Origin: Acanthochlamys bracteata
Taxonomy: Eukaryota; Streptophyta; Magnoliopsida; Pandanales; Velloziaceae
Assembly (NCBI GenBank): GCA_019914995.1
Contig: CM034143.1
Location: 3,288,501 to 3,352,500, forward strand
Length of the DNA stretch: 64,000 bases
Reading direction: 5' to 3'
Shown: positions 14,074-23,747 of the stretch, one piece after another
Position numbering within the stretch: position 1 is the first letter of the stretch
Layout: every line of letters starts with the position of its first letter
Notes under the pieces: generated by a model
Told to the model about the DNA's origin: nothing
The model's database searches: none
Seen by the model: the letters and a program-made list of their open reading frames with translations, nothing else
Made by a program: the position numbers and the translations under genes

Positions 14074-15913
14074 AATCTTTGGAAGGTTGTCAAGGTTGGG
14101 AAAGTATGTTACATTCTCCTCCGAGTAATTACTAGCATCAGACTTTGAAAGTTCTTCAAATATCCGCATCAAGGAGCTAACTTCAAAGTTCATAGAATCC
14201 ACATATTCTTTAAGTTCCTCTACTTTTGAATTTGAGGTTTTTGCTTCCCATTCTAGCTTCTCGAGTGCAGCTTGCTTGTCTGCGAGCTTAATCTATGGCA
14301 TTGGAAAGAAAACAAAAAATGTCAATAAGAATATTGGATCAATTCTGAGCAACCCTTGTCATGTTACTCCAATTAGAATACACAAACTAAAGTATATATA
14401 AATTTCCATAACAGAATGATGTGGTAAACAAGAGAATATCAAGGCGAAAGGTAGATATATACCTTTTCATTAGATAAGTGAGAGTTAAAGGACCTAATCA
14501 TAGCATCTTTATTGGCTATCTGCCGTTTCAATTCCTCAATGGTTGCTCGGACCGCTGTTAATTGATTCGCTGCTTCCTCGGCAGATTTTATAGCTTTGTC
14601 TTTCTCCATTAGCTTCTTATTCATGTCATCCATCTGTTCACGGAGACTGGAGAGTTCCTCGTTGTCCTTCCCAATGGTCTCCGTTGCCAACAGGTTAGAT
14701 GTGATAACAGAGAACTCCTCGCCATTGTCTACATGTTTGTTTTCAGAAAGATCCCTTCTTTTCTTAGCTGAGACAGTTTGAGATGCTTTCCTTCCTCTCT
14801 GGTCAATAAGCTACATTAACAAGTATAGGAGTCAATACCAGATTATGCCATTCATTTCTGGATGAACATTTGAGCAACTTTTAAGCAAGAAGATGAGATA
14901 ATCCAAAATTGGAAAAAAGAGGAATCTTTAAACAGTAACTTAACAGTTCTTTTTTATAAAATAGATTCTACTGGCCACTATCAGGATTACATTTCTAGAA
15001 AATATCAATCAGCTGAAAACGGATAATAAAGATATTTCTTGAAGAAGAGGAAACAAATTCTAAGATAGTGAGCATTAATCAATCCAACAAAACTTTCAGA
15101 ACGCGTTAATCATATCTTGCACGAGAATATTTGAGTTATAGGTTCTACCTATCCTCTTGCAACTCAGCTCATCCTTTTTGTCCCCTCAAAGAATGTCTTT
15201 ATCCAAGGAAATTTCTTTCTTTCTTTTTTTTCTTCTTTTGTGTGTGTGTGGAATAAAGAGCAGTGCCCAGTTTGAAACACTTGTTATTAAAAACTAGAAC
15301 CACTTCTTGGTAAATCTTTGCTTTGTGCTCAGTAAATTATGCCACGGACTGGAAGTTCACTACAAATAAAGTAAGACAAACAAACATCTATAACCATTTA
15401 CTAATTGCTATATAAGCGACTGTAGATTCCCAGCAAAGAATACAAAATGTAATAAAATGGACCAAGATACTGTACCAGGTGTTTTTCAATAAAAGAATAA
15501 AAATAAAAACAAGTCGCCTTTTCTTTTCCCCAAAAAAAAGAAAAAAATGGAAACTGTACCTTGTGGTGATTGGAAGGCATGGGAGTGTAGATCATGGAAG
15601 CCCTCCGTGTGAACGAGGAGGAATCGGCTCTTCTGTCTTGCTATGTAAGCATGCAAGCAAAGAAAAATTACAGATCATAAATGATTAAAACCCAATCCAA
15701 ATAAAATAAAATTAAAGGTTCTAGGGGGTAGCGAACCATGAGGGACTCGACAAGAGGGACCATCTCGACGAGGTTCTTGAAGAGTACGGTGTCGACATTA
15801 CCCCCATTCCCAGGGGAATTTCCGGAAGAACAAGGTGGCCGAGAATGCTCCCCCGCCGCCGGATCGCGGAACCAACGATGCGCCTGCTGCTGGCGCTGCG
15901 GCCTCTCAACCAT
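9508..15913 (-). CDS. MPB2C: MPB2C-like microtubule-associated coiled-coil protein
   Basis: MPB2C (movement protein binding protein 2C) is a plant protein that decorates microtubules and binds viral movement proteins and KNOTTED1-class homeodomain proteins, restricting their cell-to-cell movement. Five exons keep phase 0 throughout: 15737-15913, 15560-15640, 14463-14810, 14074-14292 and 9508-9657 (TAG at 9508-9510), giving 324 residues. The first in-frame ATG (15913) is taken as start; upstream in frame there is only a TTG. Landmarks are VLFKNLVEMVPLVESLM (end of exon 1), SSFTRRASMIYTPMPS (exon 2), a long heptad-rich coiled coil with EELSSLREQMDDMNKKLMEK (exon 3), IKLADKQAALEKLEWEA (exon 4) and a C-terminal EARAAYMAAVAAL segment ending LQAFVF. 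No breaks were seen. Identity rests on remembered similarity to tobacco and Arabidopsis MPB2C. Confidence 0.88.
12565..13363. mobile_element. nested foldback (inverted-repeat) transposon cluster
   Basis: The outer ends are inverted copies: GGGCACCCCACCCATAGGGG at the left and, read from the other strand, GGCACCCCCTCACCCTTGG at the right. Inside are two hairpins. The first has arms at about 12635-12734 and 12776-12872. The second has arms at about 12994-13100 and 13145-13262, enclosed by its own ends carrying CATGCGCACTCCCTA. The four arms share the motif AATCGGAT..CG.TTCGACCT, so they descend from one foldback unit. No protein is encoded. It looks like a non-autonomous foldback or Mutator-like MITE complex. 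Confidence 0.7.
12871..12936. repeat. (TA)/(CATA) microsatellite
   Basis: A run of TATATA/CATATA lies between the two hairpins of the foldback cluster; a related ATATAC run lies at 12538-12568, just outside its left end. Confidence 0.85.
14032..14068. repeat. (GA)n microsatellite beside a splice donor
   Basis: About 18 GA units are present. On the gene strand this is a CT tract starting about five bases inside MPB2C intron 4, directly after the donor GTAAG. Confidence 0.95.
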
Positions 15914-15999
15914 CTCTTCAGCCTTGCTTGCCAAAATCTGGATATCTACCTATACAGAAAGAGTGAGAGAGAGAGATATCTGGTGGCGTGATTATGAAA

Positions 16000-16216
16000 T
16001 GGAATTTTTTAAAATAAAAAATATTTGAAGGTTTTTTAAAAAATAAGTTTTATTTTTTATTTTTAAAAAAATAATAATAATATATAATAAAAAGATCGTA
16101 AAATTTTTTTATATTTTTTAAATTTTTAAATAAAATTTTTAAATATTTATAAAATATATATTAAAAAATATAAAATAAAAAAATACTGTTGGTGAAACGC
16201 TCAACCAAACGGGCTC
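16000..16216. mobile_element. AT-rich MITE-like element upstream of MPB2C
   Basis: The block is AT-rich like 8902-9162 and ends GAAACGCTCAACCAAACGGG, the inverted form of the left end of that element. The left terminus is not clear, so it may be truncated. It lies within about 90-300 bp of the MPB2C start codon and so occupies the probable promoter or 5' UTR region. Confidence 0.55.
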
Positions 16217-16479
16217 AGAGACGGTTGGACTAATTTATTCTGTTGAATTGATTTCGTTTTCTGGCCTCCGAGATTTGAAACTTAGCGCAATGCAACGAGC
16301 CGGTCGGGTTGGAAGATAGATGCCAACAGTATTGAAACCGTTCCGTGATCCAGAAAGGGTTTAAAAAAACTGGTTCAGCTAACGACTCGACTTAATGCGG
16401 TAAAATTCAGACGAGTTTTTTTTTATTCGGCGATCTCTAGTTCTGACTGACCAAAAATTTAAAAAACAAAAAAGAAAAG

Positions 16480-16905
16480 TAATTTGAAACCAATCCACGG
16501 GCCACGATGAACCAGAGCAAACCATGCACATCCCGAACTCTATGAACCTTTCATAACCCTTCTCACAAAGATGAAGAGTCAAAGAAAATGTGTATGCATT
16601 CAAGTTCAACCCTTCCTCTTTCATCTGAATCAAAAAGCTTCAACATTCCTCTAACCCCGAAATTCAAGCATTATCATGTTTCAAGAAGCAAACACTCTTC
16701 ACAGGCATTTCATCAAACACCATCTGTGCACAGCAAAATTCACTATTTTTCAAATACAACCTCATTGCAGAATTGTATAACACATAATATGAAGACAACC
16801 CAAGTTTCATAATCATATGTGAATCATTTTATCGATTGTTTATTGCCAAGCTAGGTCACAGCTTCGGTGACAATTGATAGGGTAAAAGTATGGTAAAATA
16901 TAAGC
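16480..16905 (-). pseudogene. pentatricopeptide repeat (PPR) gene remnant, 3' part
   Basis: PPR proteins bind organellar RNA for editing, splicing or stability. Read on the minus strand from about 16816 the frame shows IMKLGLSSYYVLYNSAMRLY, then VFDEMPVKSV, then MKEEGLNLNAYTFSLTL, the usual helix-turn-helix spacing of PPR motifs. Two in-frame stops (near VCFLKHDNA and after GLEEC) break it. Element A inserted immediately upstream, and the matching 5' part lies beyond that element at 28313-28690. 16217-16480 shows no gene. Confidence 0.72.
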
Positions 16906-17229
16906 TCTTATGTTTCCTCAGGAAAATCACGAGGCAACCAAGAAGAGTTCACGTTAAAGAACAAGCAGCATAAAGCATACGCTAAAACAAAGGAAGAATA
17001 TACTAAGCTATTCTAGTAAAAGGAAAATTAGATTCAACTCTCCATGCCTCATTACAATTAAAGGGTATAGATTTATAGACACGACAAGAAGACAACACCT
17101 AACACAAGATTGCAATATCTGATGGTAATCATTCTTTTGGAGATACGCTGCTCCCATAATCAGGGTGCCATTAAGTTTACAAGGCATGGAGCCACTTGAC
17201 GGTTGGTAGATGCCTCTAGGTGAGTATCA
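16906..17229 (-). repeat. element A 3' LTR
   Basis: This matches 27992-28312 along its length; shared blocks include CAAGAAGAGTTCACG and ACAACACCTAACACAAGATT. On the minus strand it begins TGATACTCACC. Its outer terminus (TCTTATG in + orientation) differs by one base from TGTTATG in the other LTR. Confidence 0.85.
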
Positions 17230-17242
17230 TTCTCACCCTCTT
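17230..17242 (-). other. polypurine tract of element A
   Basis: The minus strand reads AAGAGGGTGAGAA directly against the start of the 3' LTR, the expected plus-strand priming site. Confidence 0.75.
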
Positions 17243-17519
17243 GAGACACTACTTCATTCTCAAAATCAAAACACGGTCATAGAGGCAAAATCCTCGTAAA
17301 TTGCTTTTGCTACTAGAGATTCGCAGCCAGTAGAGCCTCTAGATAGAAGAGACTAATTAACAATAGCCTATGGTCTCCTATTAAGCATGATGACATCCAA
17401 AATAAACACCTCAGCCCTGGTGGATGTGGTGTATGGATGCCTTGGGAAGAGTACTCGGTCAAATGTAGACATTCTTCATATGAGTAGAATATGTTATTGG
17501 GTTTTACAAGAAACTGTTC

Positions 17520-18305
17520 ACCTCAGTTGGTGTTTTCTTAAACAGCCCCTCAAATACTGAGCAAGCCTATGTTAGGCAATGATCAATATGACAAGGAAAA
17601 TAATAAAGAGTGACTTTTTGGTGCTTGCTTCTCAGGAAGATCTCTAAAGACTAATCCTCTGTAAGGTGAGGTTTGAGAATCTGTATATTGCACTTTGTAC
17701 CACGAGTACTAGACTTCAATAGTGAGTTTTCGAAGTACCACCACCGCATGTCCATATTGCCAAGTGCGTTGACAACAAGATTTGAACTCTCCCAAAATGC
17801 ATCAAGAAGGACATGCTCAGGCTCAGGGTTAGCACGATATTGGAAAGCTTCAATGAGAGAGCAGAATTAAGTAAACTGGTAACAAAAGCAGTTTCATTTG
17901 ATTTAGTATTGCTCATATTTCAATCACAGAAGAAAACTTGCCAGCTAAGATTACTCTTCTCAATCACATCATCATCCTTAATAGTACTCTTGCGCTTCCG
18001 GCTGCAAGAAACTCCCTTAAGCGCTAAGTTCTTCAAGAACTCGCATCTAAGAGCACCAGATCCAACAATAAAAACTGTAGTCTTCCAGTATCCTTCGAAG
18101 CTTGGAACTAAATATAGAAATTTGAGCGTCATAGGGGCAATTCAACAGTTTGAAATCACTAGGCTCTATTGGTTATGTTGGTAGGGAATTTAGTGAATCA
18201 AAATAGATGAGATGAAAGAGTGGATTGAACTTTCCTGAGCAAGCATTCACAACCTCCTGCCTCACTACGCCACTAAACATTGCGGCTATAGGATTCAACA
18301 CACCC
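17520..18305 (-). pseudogene. ubiquitin-activating enzyme E1 (UBA1-like) fragment, C-terminal half of the captured piece
   Basis: E1 adenylates ubiquitin and passes it through a thioester cysteine to E2 enzymes. Minus-strand blocks, in changing frames, are [96 protein letters not shown] and HIDHCLT..FEGL. These run in the order of plant UBA1, roughly its middle third. Stops and frameshifts are frequent. The catalytic-cysteine segment that should follow PEKQAP is altered and the Cys is gone. No intron-like interruption is visible. Homology fades after VNSFL near 17520; 17243-17519 is probably element A sequence. The gypsy element separates it from its N-terminal half at 23748-24770. Confidence 0.85.
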
Positions 18306-18310
18306 TAGAG
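18306..18310. repeat. target-site duplication TAGAG (left)
   Basis: TAGAG precedes the left gypsy LTR and recurs at 23743-23747 just after the right LTR, proving a single integration into the E1 pseudogene. Confidence 0.92.
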
Positions 18311-18638
18311 TGATATGCTTCGCCAAAGATCGACACCAAAGAATTGAAACAATGCAAATACAAAAAAACAGAGTAAGTTAATATAAGAAAATCAACTAAT
18401 TAATATTCATCTTTCCCCCCTTCTCCTGCATAATTCTAAATCTTTTATAGTAGGCACTAAACGTTTGGCAGACAGCAAGGTAGTTGGACACAAGTTGCTA
18501 AGAATATTTGGAGTAACTACATGCATATTGCATGCATGCCGGTGGTTGGTAGAAAGGAGTGGAAGCTAGCCGTTGGAATGCAGACTCCTGGTTCGTGGGC
18601 TGCGAAGTATTTGGGTCCAGTCAGGCTGTAGCATATCA
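18311..18638 (-). repeat. gypsy element 3' LTR
   Basis: 328 bp, starting TGATATGC and ending GCATATCA. It is followed in + orientation by TTCCCTCCCCCTTGAAAC, which on the minus strand is a G-rich polypurine tract (AAGGGGGAGGGAA) at 18639-18651. Confidence 0.93.
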
Positions 18639-18705
18639 TTCCCTCCCCCTTGAAACAAAACTTTGTCCTCAAGGTTATACTGACGCTAATAGTAAATGAG
18701 TCTTC

Positions 18706-18850
18706 CTAGATGGCGTTAGAGTTGGGCATGCCCTCCCAAGCCACTAAAACTTCTTGGTGTGAAGTGCCGCCATGAGATATAGTCCGACGATTCACTAAAA
18801 CTTTTTGGTGAGGAAGCTCATGGTAACAAATAACGTCCGTCCTTAAGCTG
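18706..18850 (-). pseudogene. chromodomain-like C-terminal tail of integrase
   Basis: The minus strand shows VLVNRR...EVLVAWEGMPNSNAIWED, the pattern of the plant chromovirus chromodomain (conserved W and a final WED). It is shifted by a frame from the integrase frame that ends QLKDGRYLLP, so a frameshift near 18820-18840 separates them. In intact elements this domain steers integration towards particular chromatin. Confidence 0.65.
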
Positions 18851-19960
18851 ACAAATATGAAATACTGGATGAACGCGAGAGTCTGGAGGAAGATCAAGTT
18901 TATATGCCACTGGTCCAATGCATTCCAAAATGAGAAATGGCCCATAGAAGTGGTGGTGGAGTTTATAATGATGACGGTTTGAGATAGATGCCTGACGGTA
19001 TGGTTGGAGTTTAAGATAGACATGATCACTTGGTTCGAAGTGTTTGTCACACCGATGACGATCCGCAATTTGCTTCATTCTATTTTGAGCCTTCTGCAGG
19101 TGAAATTTTAAATCACGAAGAATTGCATCACGATCCCTGAGTTGTTGGCCTATGGTATCGGATATGTTAGACCCTGCAGTAAAGGACACTAGCGGAGGAG
19201 GAGGCCTTCCGTAGAAACCTTCAAAAGGGGTGGCATGTGTACCATAATGAGTGCTAGTATTGTGATAGTATTTTGCCCAATGCAACCAACGCATCCAATC
19301 GCGTGGATGTTCCCCCGCAAAGCACCGTAAATAAGCTTCAAGCTCTCGATTGACTACCTCCGTTTGGCCATCCGTTTGCGGATGGTAGGCGATGCTCATA
19401 TGTAATGCTGTGCACTGCAATTTGTTTAATTCTTATCACAATTTACTAAGAAAAATAGGGTCACTTACTATAGTGGTTGGCTTGCCATGTAGTTTCAGAA
19501 TTTCCTTAGCAAATACATCAGCAACTGAATGGGCAGTATATGGGTGACGCAGAGGAATGAAGCAGGCAAATTACGAAAGACGATCAACCACAACAATAAT
19601 GACATTTTTCCCATCAAATACGGGTAGGCCATTGATGAAGTCCATAGATAGATCTGTCCAAATAAGCCGTGGAATAGATAACGGTTGTAGAAGTCCAGCC
19701 GGTGAAGTAGACTCTGACTTCGCACGCATGCAAGTGTCACAAGCAGCAATATGATGTTGAACATCTCTGCTCATGCCGGGCCAATAGAAGGTGTGGGATA
19801 AACGCTTGTAAGTGCGAAATTGGCCACCATGTCCGTCGATAGCCAAGTTATGGGCATCAAAAAGCAGCTGCTGACATAAAGCAGCATGGTTAGGTACCCA
19901 AGTGCGCTTGTTATGAAGGAGGAAGCCATTACTTAGTGTGAGAGTAGGGTCATTATTTGT
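18818..19960 (-). pseudogene. gypsy integrase (broken)
   Basis: A HHCC zinc-binding segment has GHGGQFRTYKRLSHTFYWPG and CDTCMRAK near 19720-19840. The core begins WTDLSMDFINGLP (first Asp), continues with a VSDPIFLSK block (second Asp, two residues shorter than usual) near 19455, and AYHPQTDGQTEVVNRELEAY (Glu) near 19350. A stop and frame changes lie between 19420 and 19570, so no single frame spans the catalytic triad. Confidence 0.85.
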
Positions 19961-20459
19961 GCGTGCCTTTTGTAATAAGGGCGCAGCAATTGGATCTTTC
20001 TGCAAGGCTGTTCGCAAGCCAAAATATAGAATGAATAGTAGAAATGACCATAAGAGTGGATGGAGAGCAGCGTAATAAGGCATCGGCGACGGTGTTATCT
20101 TTTCCTGCTCTGTATTCAATAGTATAATCATAACCCAATAACTTAACTAACCATTTATGTTGCTCCGACGTGGATAAACGCTGCTCGAGAAGGTACTTAC
20201 GGCTAATATGGTCAGTCTTGATGATGAATCGCCTGCCTAACAAATATGGCCTCCAACGTCGAACTGCCAAGACTAATGCCATTAGTTCTTTTTCATAGGT
20301 AGATTTTGCTAATGTCTTACCAGTTAGTGTCTGGCTGAAAAAAGCAATGGGTCGTCCTTGTTGTGAGAGTACTGTGCCAATGCCTGTGCCCGATGCGTCT
20401 GTTTCCACGGTGAATGTTTGAGAAAAATCAGGGGCAGCTAAGATAGGTGTGGTTGTCAT
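19953..20459 (-). pseudogene. gypsy RNase H domain
   Basis: Seen are FTVETDASGTGIGTVLSQQG (first catalytic Asp), YEKELMALVLAVRRWRPYL (Glu), FIIKTDHISRKYLLEQR (Asp) and YRAGKDNTVADAL. The domain is complete in one frame from about 20459 to 20070; the frame then runs out of register with the integrase. Confidence 0.9.
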
Positions 20460-20467
20460 GACGGACT

Positions 20468-21300
20468 TCAGTTTCTGAAAAGGAATGTCTGCAGTTGGTG
20501 ACCACTGAAAGAGTCTTTCTTTAGGAGAGCCGTCAGAGGGGCGGCGATGTTACCGTAGTCTTTTACGAAACGACGATAGTAACCAGTTAAATCCAGAAAA
20601 CCCCGCAGTGCAGTCGAAGAGCGAGGTAGTGGCCAATCTGTCATGGCTTGCACTTTGATTGGATCTGCTGCAACACCATCTGTAGAGACGATATGTCCCA
20701 AATATTCTACACTTGTACATCCCAGAAGGCACTTGGAGAGTTGACATGTAGATACTCTTTGTCCAGGATGGAGATGACTGATTCCAAGTGTTGAAGGTGT
20801 TCCTGCCAAGAAGAACTGTAAACCAGAATATCGTCGAAGAAAACCAAGACGAATTTGTGCAGAAATGGACGAAAAATATTATTCATAATGGACTGGAATG
20901 TAGCCGGCGTATTTGTGAGGCCAAAAAGCATCACAAGGAACTCGTAGTGGCCATCATGAGTTCTAAACACCGTCTTATGTGTATCGGACTCCTTTACTAT
21001 GATCTGGTGGTAGCCGGTCTTAAGATCTAGCTTAGAGAAATATCATGTTCCATGCAACTCGTCGAGGAGTTCATCGATCACCGGGATAGGATATTTGTCT
21101 TTAATATTGATGGCATTTAAGGCCCGGTAATCAACACAAAAGCGCCACGAGCCATTTTTTTTTTTGACCAATGGAACTGGAGAGGAGAAGGCTGAAGAAC
21201 TTGGTCGGATAATGCCTTGGTCCAGCATTTCCTACACCATGCTTTCGAGTTCGGCCTTCTGAATGTGAGCATACCTGTATGGTCTAACATTCGCTGGGGT
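20468..21300 (-). pseudogene. gypsy reverse transcriptase (broken)
   Basis: The fingers/palm region has [20 protein letters not shown] and [20 protein letters not shown] stop follows HGT near 21041; the sequence then continues [29 protein letters not shown] and the catalytic [13 protein letters not shown] (FFDD in the YxDD position). A second frame change near 20750-20800 leads into the connection segment [13 protein letters not shown]. Confidence 0.9.
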
Positions 21301-21539
21301 GGAACCTGGAAGTAGGAAAATGTGGTGATCGGGTAGAGCGGACCAGAGGAAGACCAACAGGAGGCTGAAATACAGACAAGTGCCGAGCAAGGAGTTGCTT
21401 GATGTCCTCTGGAATCGGTTCAGTGTAATGGGTGGTATCCGGAGCTGCAATAATACGAATGAAACATAGTGTACCGATGTCAGATATGCTGTGCAGACGT
21501 GACACTCCTCCTTCCCTAATCCATTGAAGCACAAGTTCC

Positions 21540-22053
21540 TGACCGTGCAAAAAAATCTCATATCAGAGCGTTTCCAGTTGCAAGTAACGTCGCCCAGACT
21601 CTCCAACCATTGGATTTCTAGAACGATATCCATACCCCCGAGAGGAAAAGGGTATGCATCCACTAATGAAGTTGTGCCTTGCACCGGTTTTGGAACACGT
21701 CGATAAATAACCTCGATAGAATGAGGCCTGCCATCTGCTAGCTCAACCTTAAATGGTTTCACTGTCGCTGGGCACAAGTGTAGGTGTTTGGCTAAGCGCT
21801 CAGTGATAAAATTGTGAGTGCCTCCAGAATCAATAAGAATGAAAACATCGTGCTGCTTGATTAGTCCGACAACACGGATGGTCTGAGGTCCTACTAGTCC
21901 ATGGATAGCACTTAAAGAAAGAGTTGCAGCAGATTCATCAAGTGGGGTGTCTTCATCAGAATTATCGTCTTCAAATCCAGCTAGTGCATATAATCTAGCA
22001 GCACAATGATGGTTACGATCGTACTTGTCATCGCAACAAAGGCATAAACCCAA
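21540..22053 (-). pseudogene. gypsy zinc knuckle and aspartic protease
   Basis: A CLCCDDKYDRNHHC knuckle begins near 22045. It is followed by LSLSAIHGLVGPQTIRVVG and the protease motif VFILIDSGGTHNFI, then HLHLCPATVKPFKVELADG and LGGMDIVLEIQWLESLGDV. The usual DSGST is DSGGT here. The frame stays open past the protease into an unrelated reading; the true frame of the linker to RT lies in another register at 21284-21550. Confidence 0.88.
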
Positions 22054-22119
22054 GTCACGTCGATGATTGATTTCTGATGGCGTTAACCCAGTAGTCTTGG
22101 CCGGCCAACATGAGAGACT

Positions 22120-23411
22120 GTCAAAGTTGCTTGTGGGACAGGTGAAGTGCTACCTTGCATGATAGTAGAGCTTGTTGAGGCAGCAGAACTAGAGGTACTT
22201 GAACAAAAGTGCGATGATCGCCACTGTTGTGTAGCAGTAGAATCGAATGTTTGTTTCTATTCATAGAGTTTAGCAAGCATATATGCTTGCTGCAAATCTG
22301 GAGGTTGTCGAGATATAACTTCAAGTGCTATCTTTCGATGTAATCCACCAGAAAATTGCCCGACTAGGTCCTACTCTGTTGCATAAGGAAGTCGAGCGTG
22401 CAGGTCTTCGAATTCCTTCTGGTAATCAGCAATTGAACCAGTTTGGGATAGCTGTTGCAATGCAACAGAAGGATTGCCAAAAGCTGTTGGACAAAACGAC
22501 ATAAGATGGCGTCTGCCAATTCCTCCCAAAAATGCCACAAATTGTCTCTTTAAAATTCTGGTACCAACAATTTGCTTGGCCGTTGAAATACATAGCAGCA
22601 ATAGATACTCGATCAGACGGTGATGTGTGAAAATATCGAAAATATTTTTCTGCCGAGTATAGCCATTCTTGCGGGCCGGTACAATCAAACGAAGAAAATT
22701 TGTGTCTGTCACGCGGAGCAACAATGTTATGCTGTTGATAGGTTTGACAATGTCCTATCACGTAGGAAATGGAGATTGGAAAGTGGAAAATTGGTTAAGC
22801 AGTTCGTGGGATGATGGTACGTAGGAAAATGAGTGTGAAGGTGGCATATGGAGAGGAGTATGTGGTGGTAGCATATGGAGAGGGGCATGTGGCAGTGGAT
22901 GTGATAGTGAAAGGTAAGAATGTGGATGTGGTGGGGGTACGTGGACAGTTGTAGTGGGTGGTGGCAGGTAGGGTGGTGGGGGTGAGTGGATAGTGTTATG
23001 AAAAGAAGTCACGGGTGGTGTGAAGGTGGTGGGAATGGGTAGAAAAGAAGTAGAGGAAAGGGTGTGGGTGGGTAAGGTAGAGGAAATTACTTGTGGCATT
23101 ATTGGCGTAGTGGATGGGGACTGATTCGTCGTCGGAGGTGCAGGATCCCGTATAGAGTTTGCTAATTCATTCATCAAGCATTGTGTTTTAGCTTGACCTA
23201 CGAATTTACGTGCCAAAGCAGCAATAAAGTGTGCTGCCAACCAGTGTATTTGTTCTTGCCAGTTTACCTCACGTCTGGAGAGGGCGGCAGAATTTGGAGG
23301 TCGGAGAAAGGGAGATTCTGGAGGCTGTAGAAATTCTTCAGATGGGGAGGGTGGTGTGTGGGGCAAATTTGGCGTTGCTGGAGACGCGCTGGTCCCTAGA
23401 TCACCGCTCAT
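22120..23411 (-). pseudogene. gypsy gag (broken)
   Basis: Translation would start at the ATG at 23411, which lies inside the primer-binding site. A Pro/Ser/His-rich N-terminal part (MSGDLGTSASPATPNLPHTP...) runs to about 22760. The core gag domain is then split over two frames: EWLYSAEKYFRYF and AAMYFNGQANCWYQNFK (22426-22761 frame), then SQTGSIADYQKEFEDLHARL ending in a stop at 22371. Confidence 0.85.
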
Positions 23412-23418
23412 GATACCA
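23406..23418 (-). other. gypsy primer-binding site overlapping the gag start
   Basis: The minus strand reads TGGTATCATGAGC two bases after the 5' LTR. It fits the initiator-Met tRNA 3' end except for one extra T, and that T creates the gag ATG. Confidence 0.8.
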
Positions 23419-23420
23419 AA

Positions 23421-23742
23421 TGATATGCTTCGCCAAAGAATGGCACTGGAGAATTGAAACAATGCAAATACAAAAAAAGCATACCAAGTTAATTTAAGAA
23501 AATCAGCTAATTAATGTTCATCTTTCCCTCCTTCTCTTGCATAATTCTAAATCTTTTTTAGTAGGCACTAAACGCCTGGTAGACAGCAAGGTAGTTGGAT
23601 GCAAGTTGCTAAGAATATTTGGAGTAACTACATGCATCCATGCCGGTGGTTGGTAGAAAGGAGTGGAAGCTAGCCGTTGGCATACAGACGCCTGGTTCGT
23701 GGGCGGCGAGGTATTTGGGTCCAGTCAGGCTGTAGCATATCA
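23421..23742 (-). repeat. gypsy element 5' LTR
   Basis: 322 bp, paired with 18311-18638; several indels (for example in the ACTACATGCAT region) and point changes separate the two copies, showing considerable age. Confidence 0.93.
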
Positions 23743-23747
23743 TAGAG

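Larger units (their letters stand above)
18311..23742 (-). mobile_element. Ty3/gypsy chromovirus-type element (Reina-like size), nested
   Basis: This is a 5432 bp element with LTRs 18311-18638 and 23421-23742, each starting TGATATGC and ending GCATATCA, flanked by TAGAG. The minus-strand order is gag, zinc knuckle, protease, RT, RNase H, integrase, chromodomain-like tail, which is the Ty3/gypsy chromovirus order. The short total and LTR lengths suggest the Reina clade (inference). Every domain is recognisable, but stops and frameshifts interrupt the frame, so it is not autonomous now. Confidence 0.93.

Noticed and set aside
15914-15934. A start upstream of the MPB2C ATG (reading ASKAEEM before VERPQ)
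   Set aside because: The codon at 15934 is TTG, not ATG; the first ATG in frame is at 15913, so the shorter protein was annotated.
17673-18184. Plus-strand ORFs across the E1 region (for example 17813-18184)
   Set aside because: They are antisense shadows of the E1 pseudogene; only the minus strand shows E1 motifs.
19953-20459. Functional gypsy pol
   Set aside because: RNase H alone is intact; RT has a TGA after HGT and integrase is split over frames, so the element cannot make a full polyprotein.
18311-23742. E1 gene with a very long intron instead of an inserted element
   Set aside because: The interrupting DNA has paired LTRs, a TAGAG duplication, PBS and PPT, all marks of a retrotransposon insertion.
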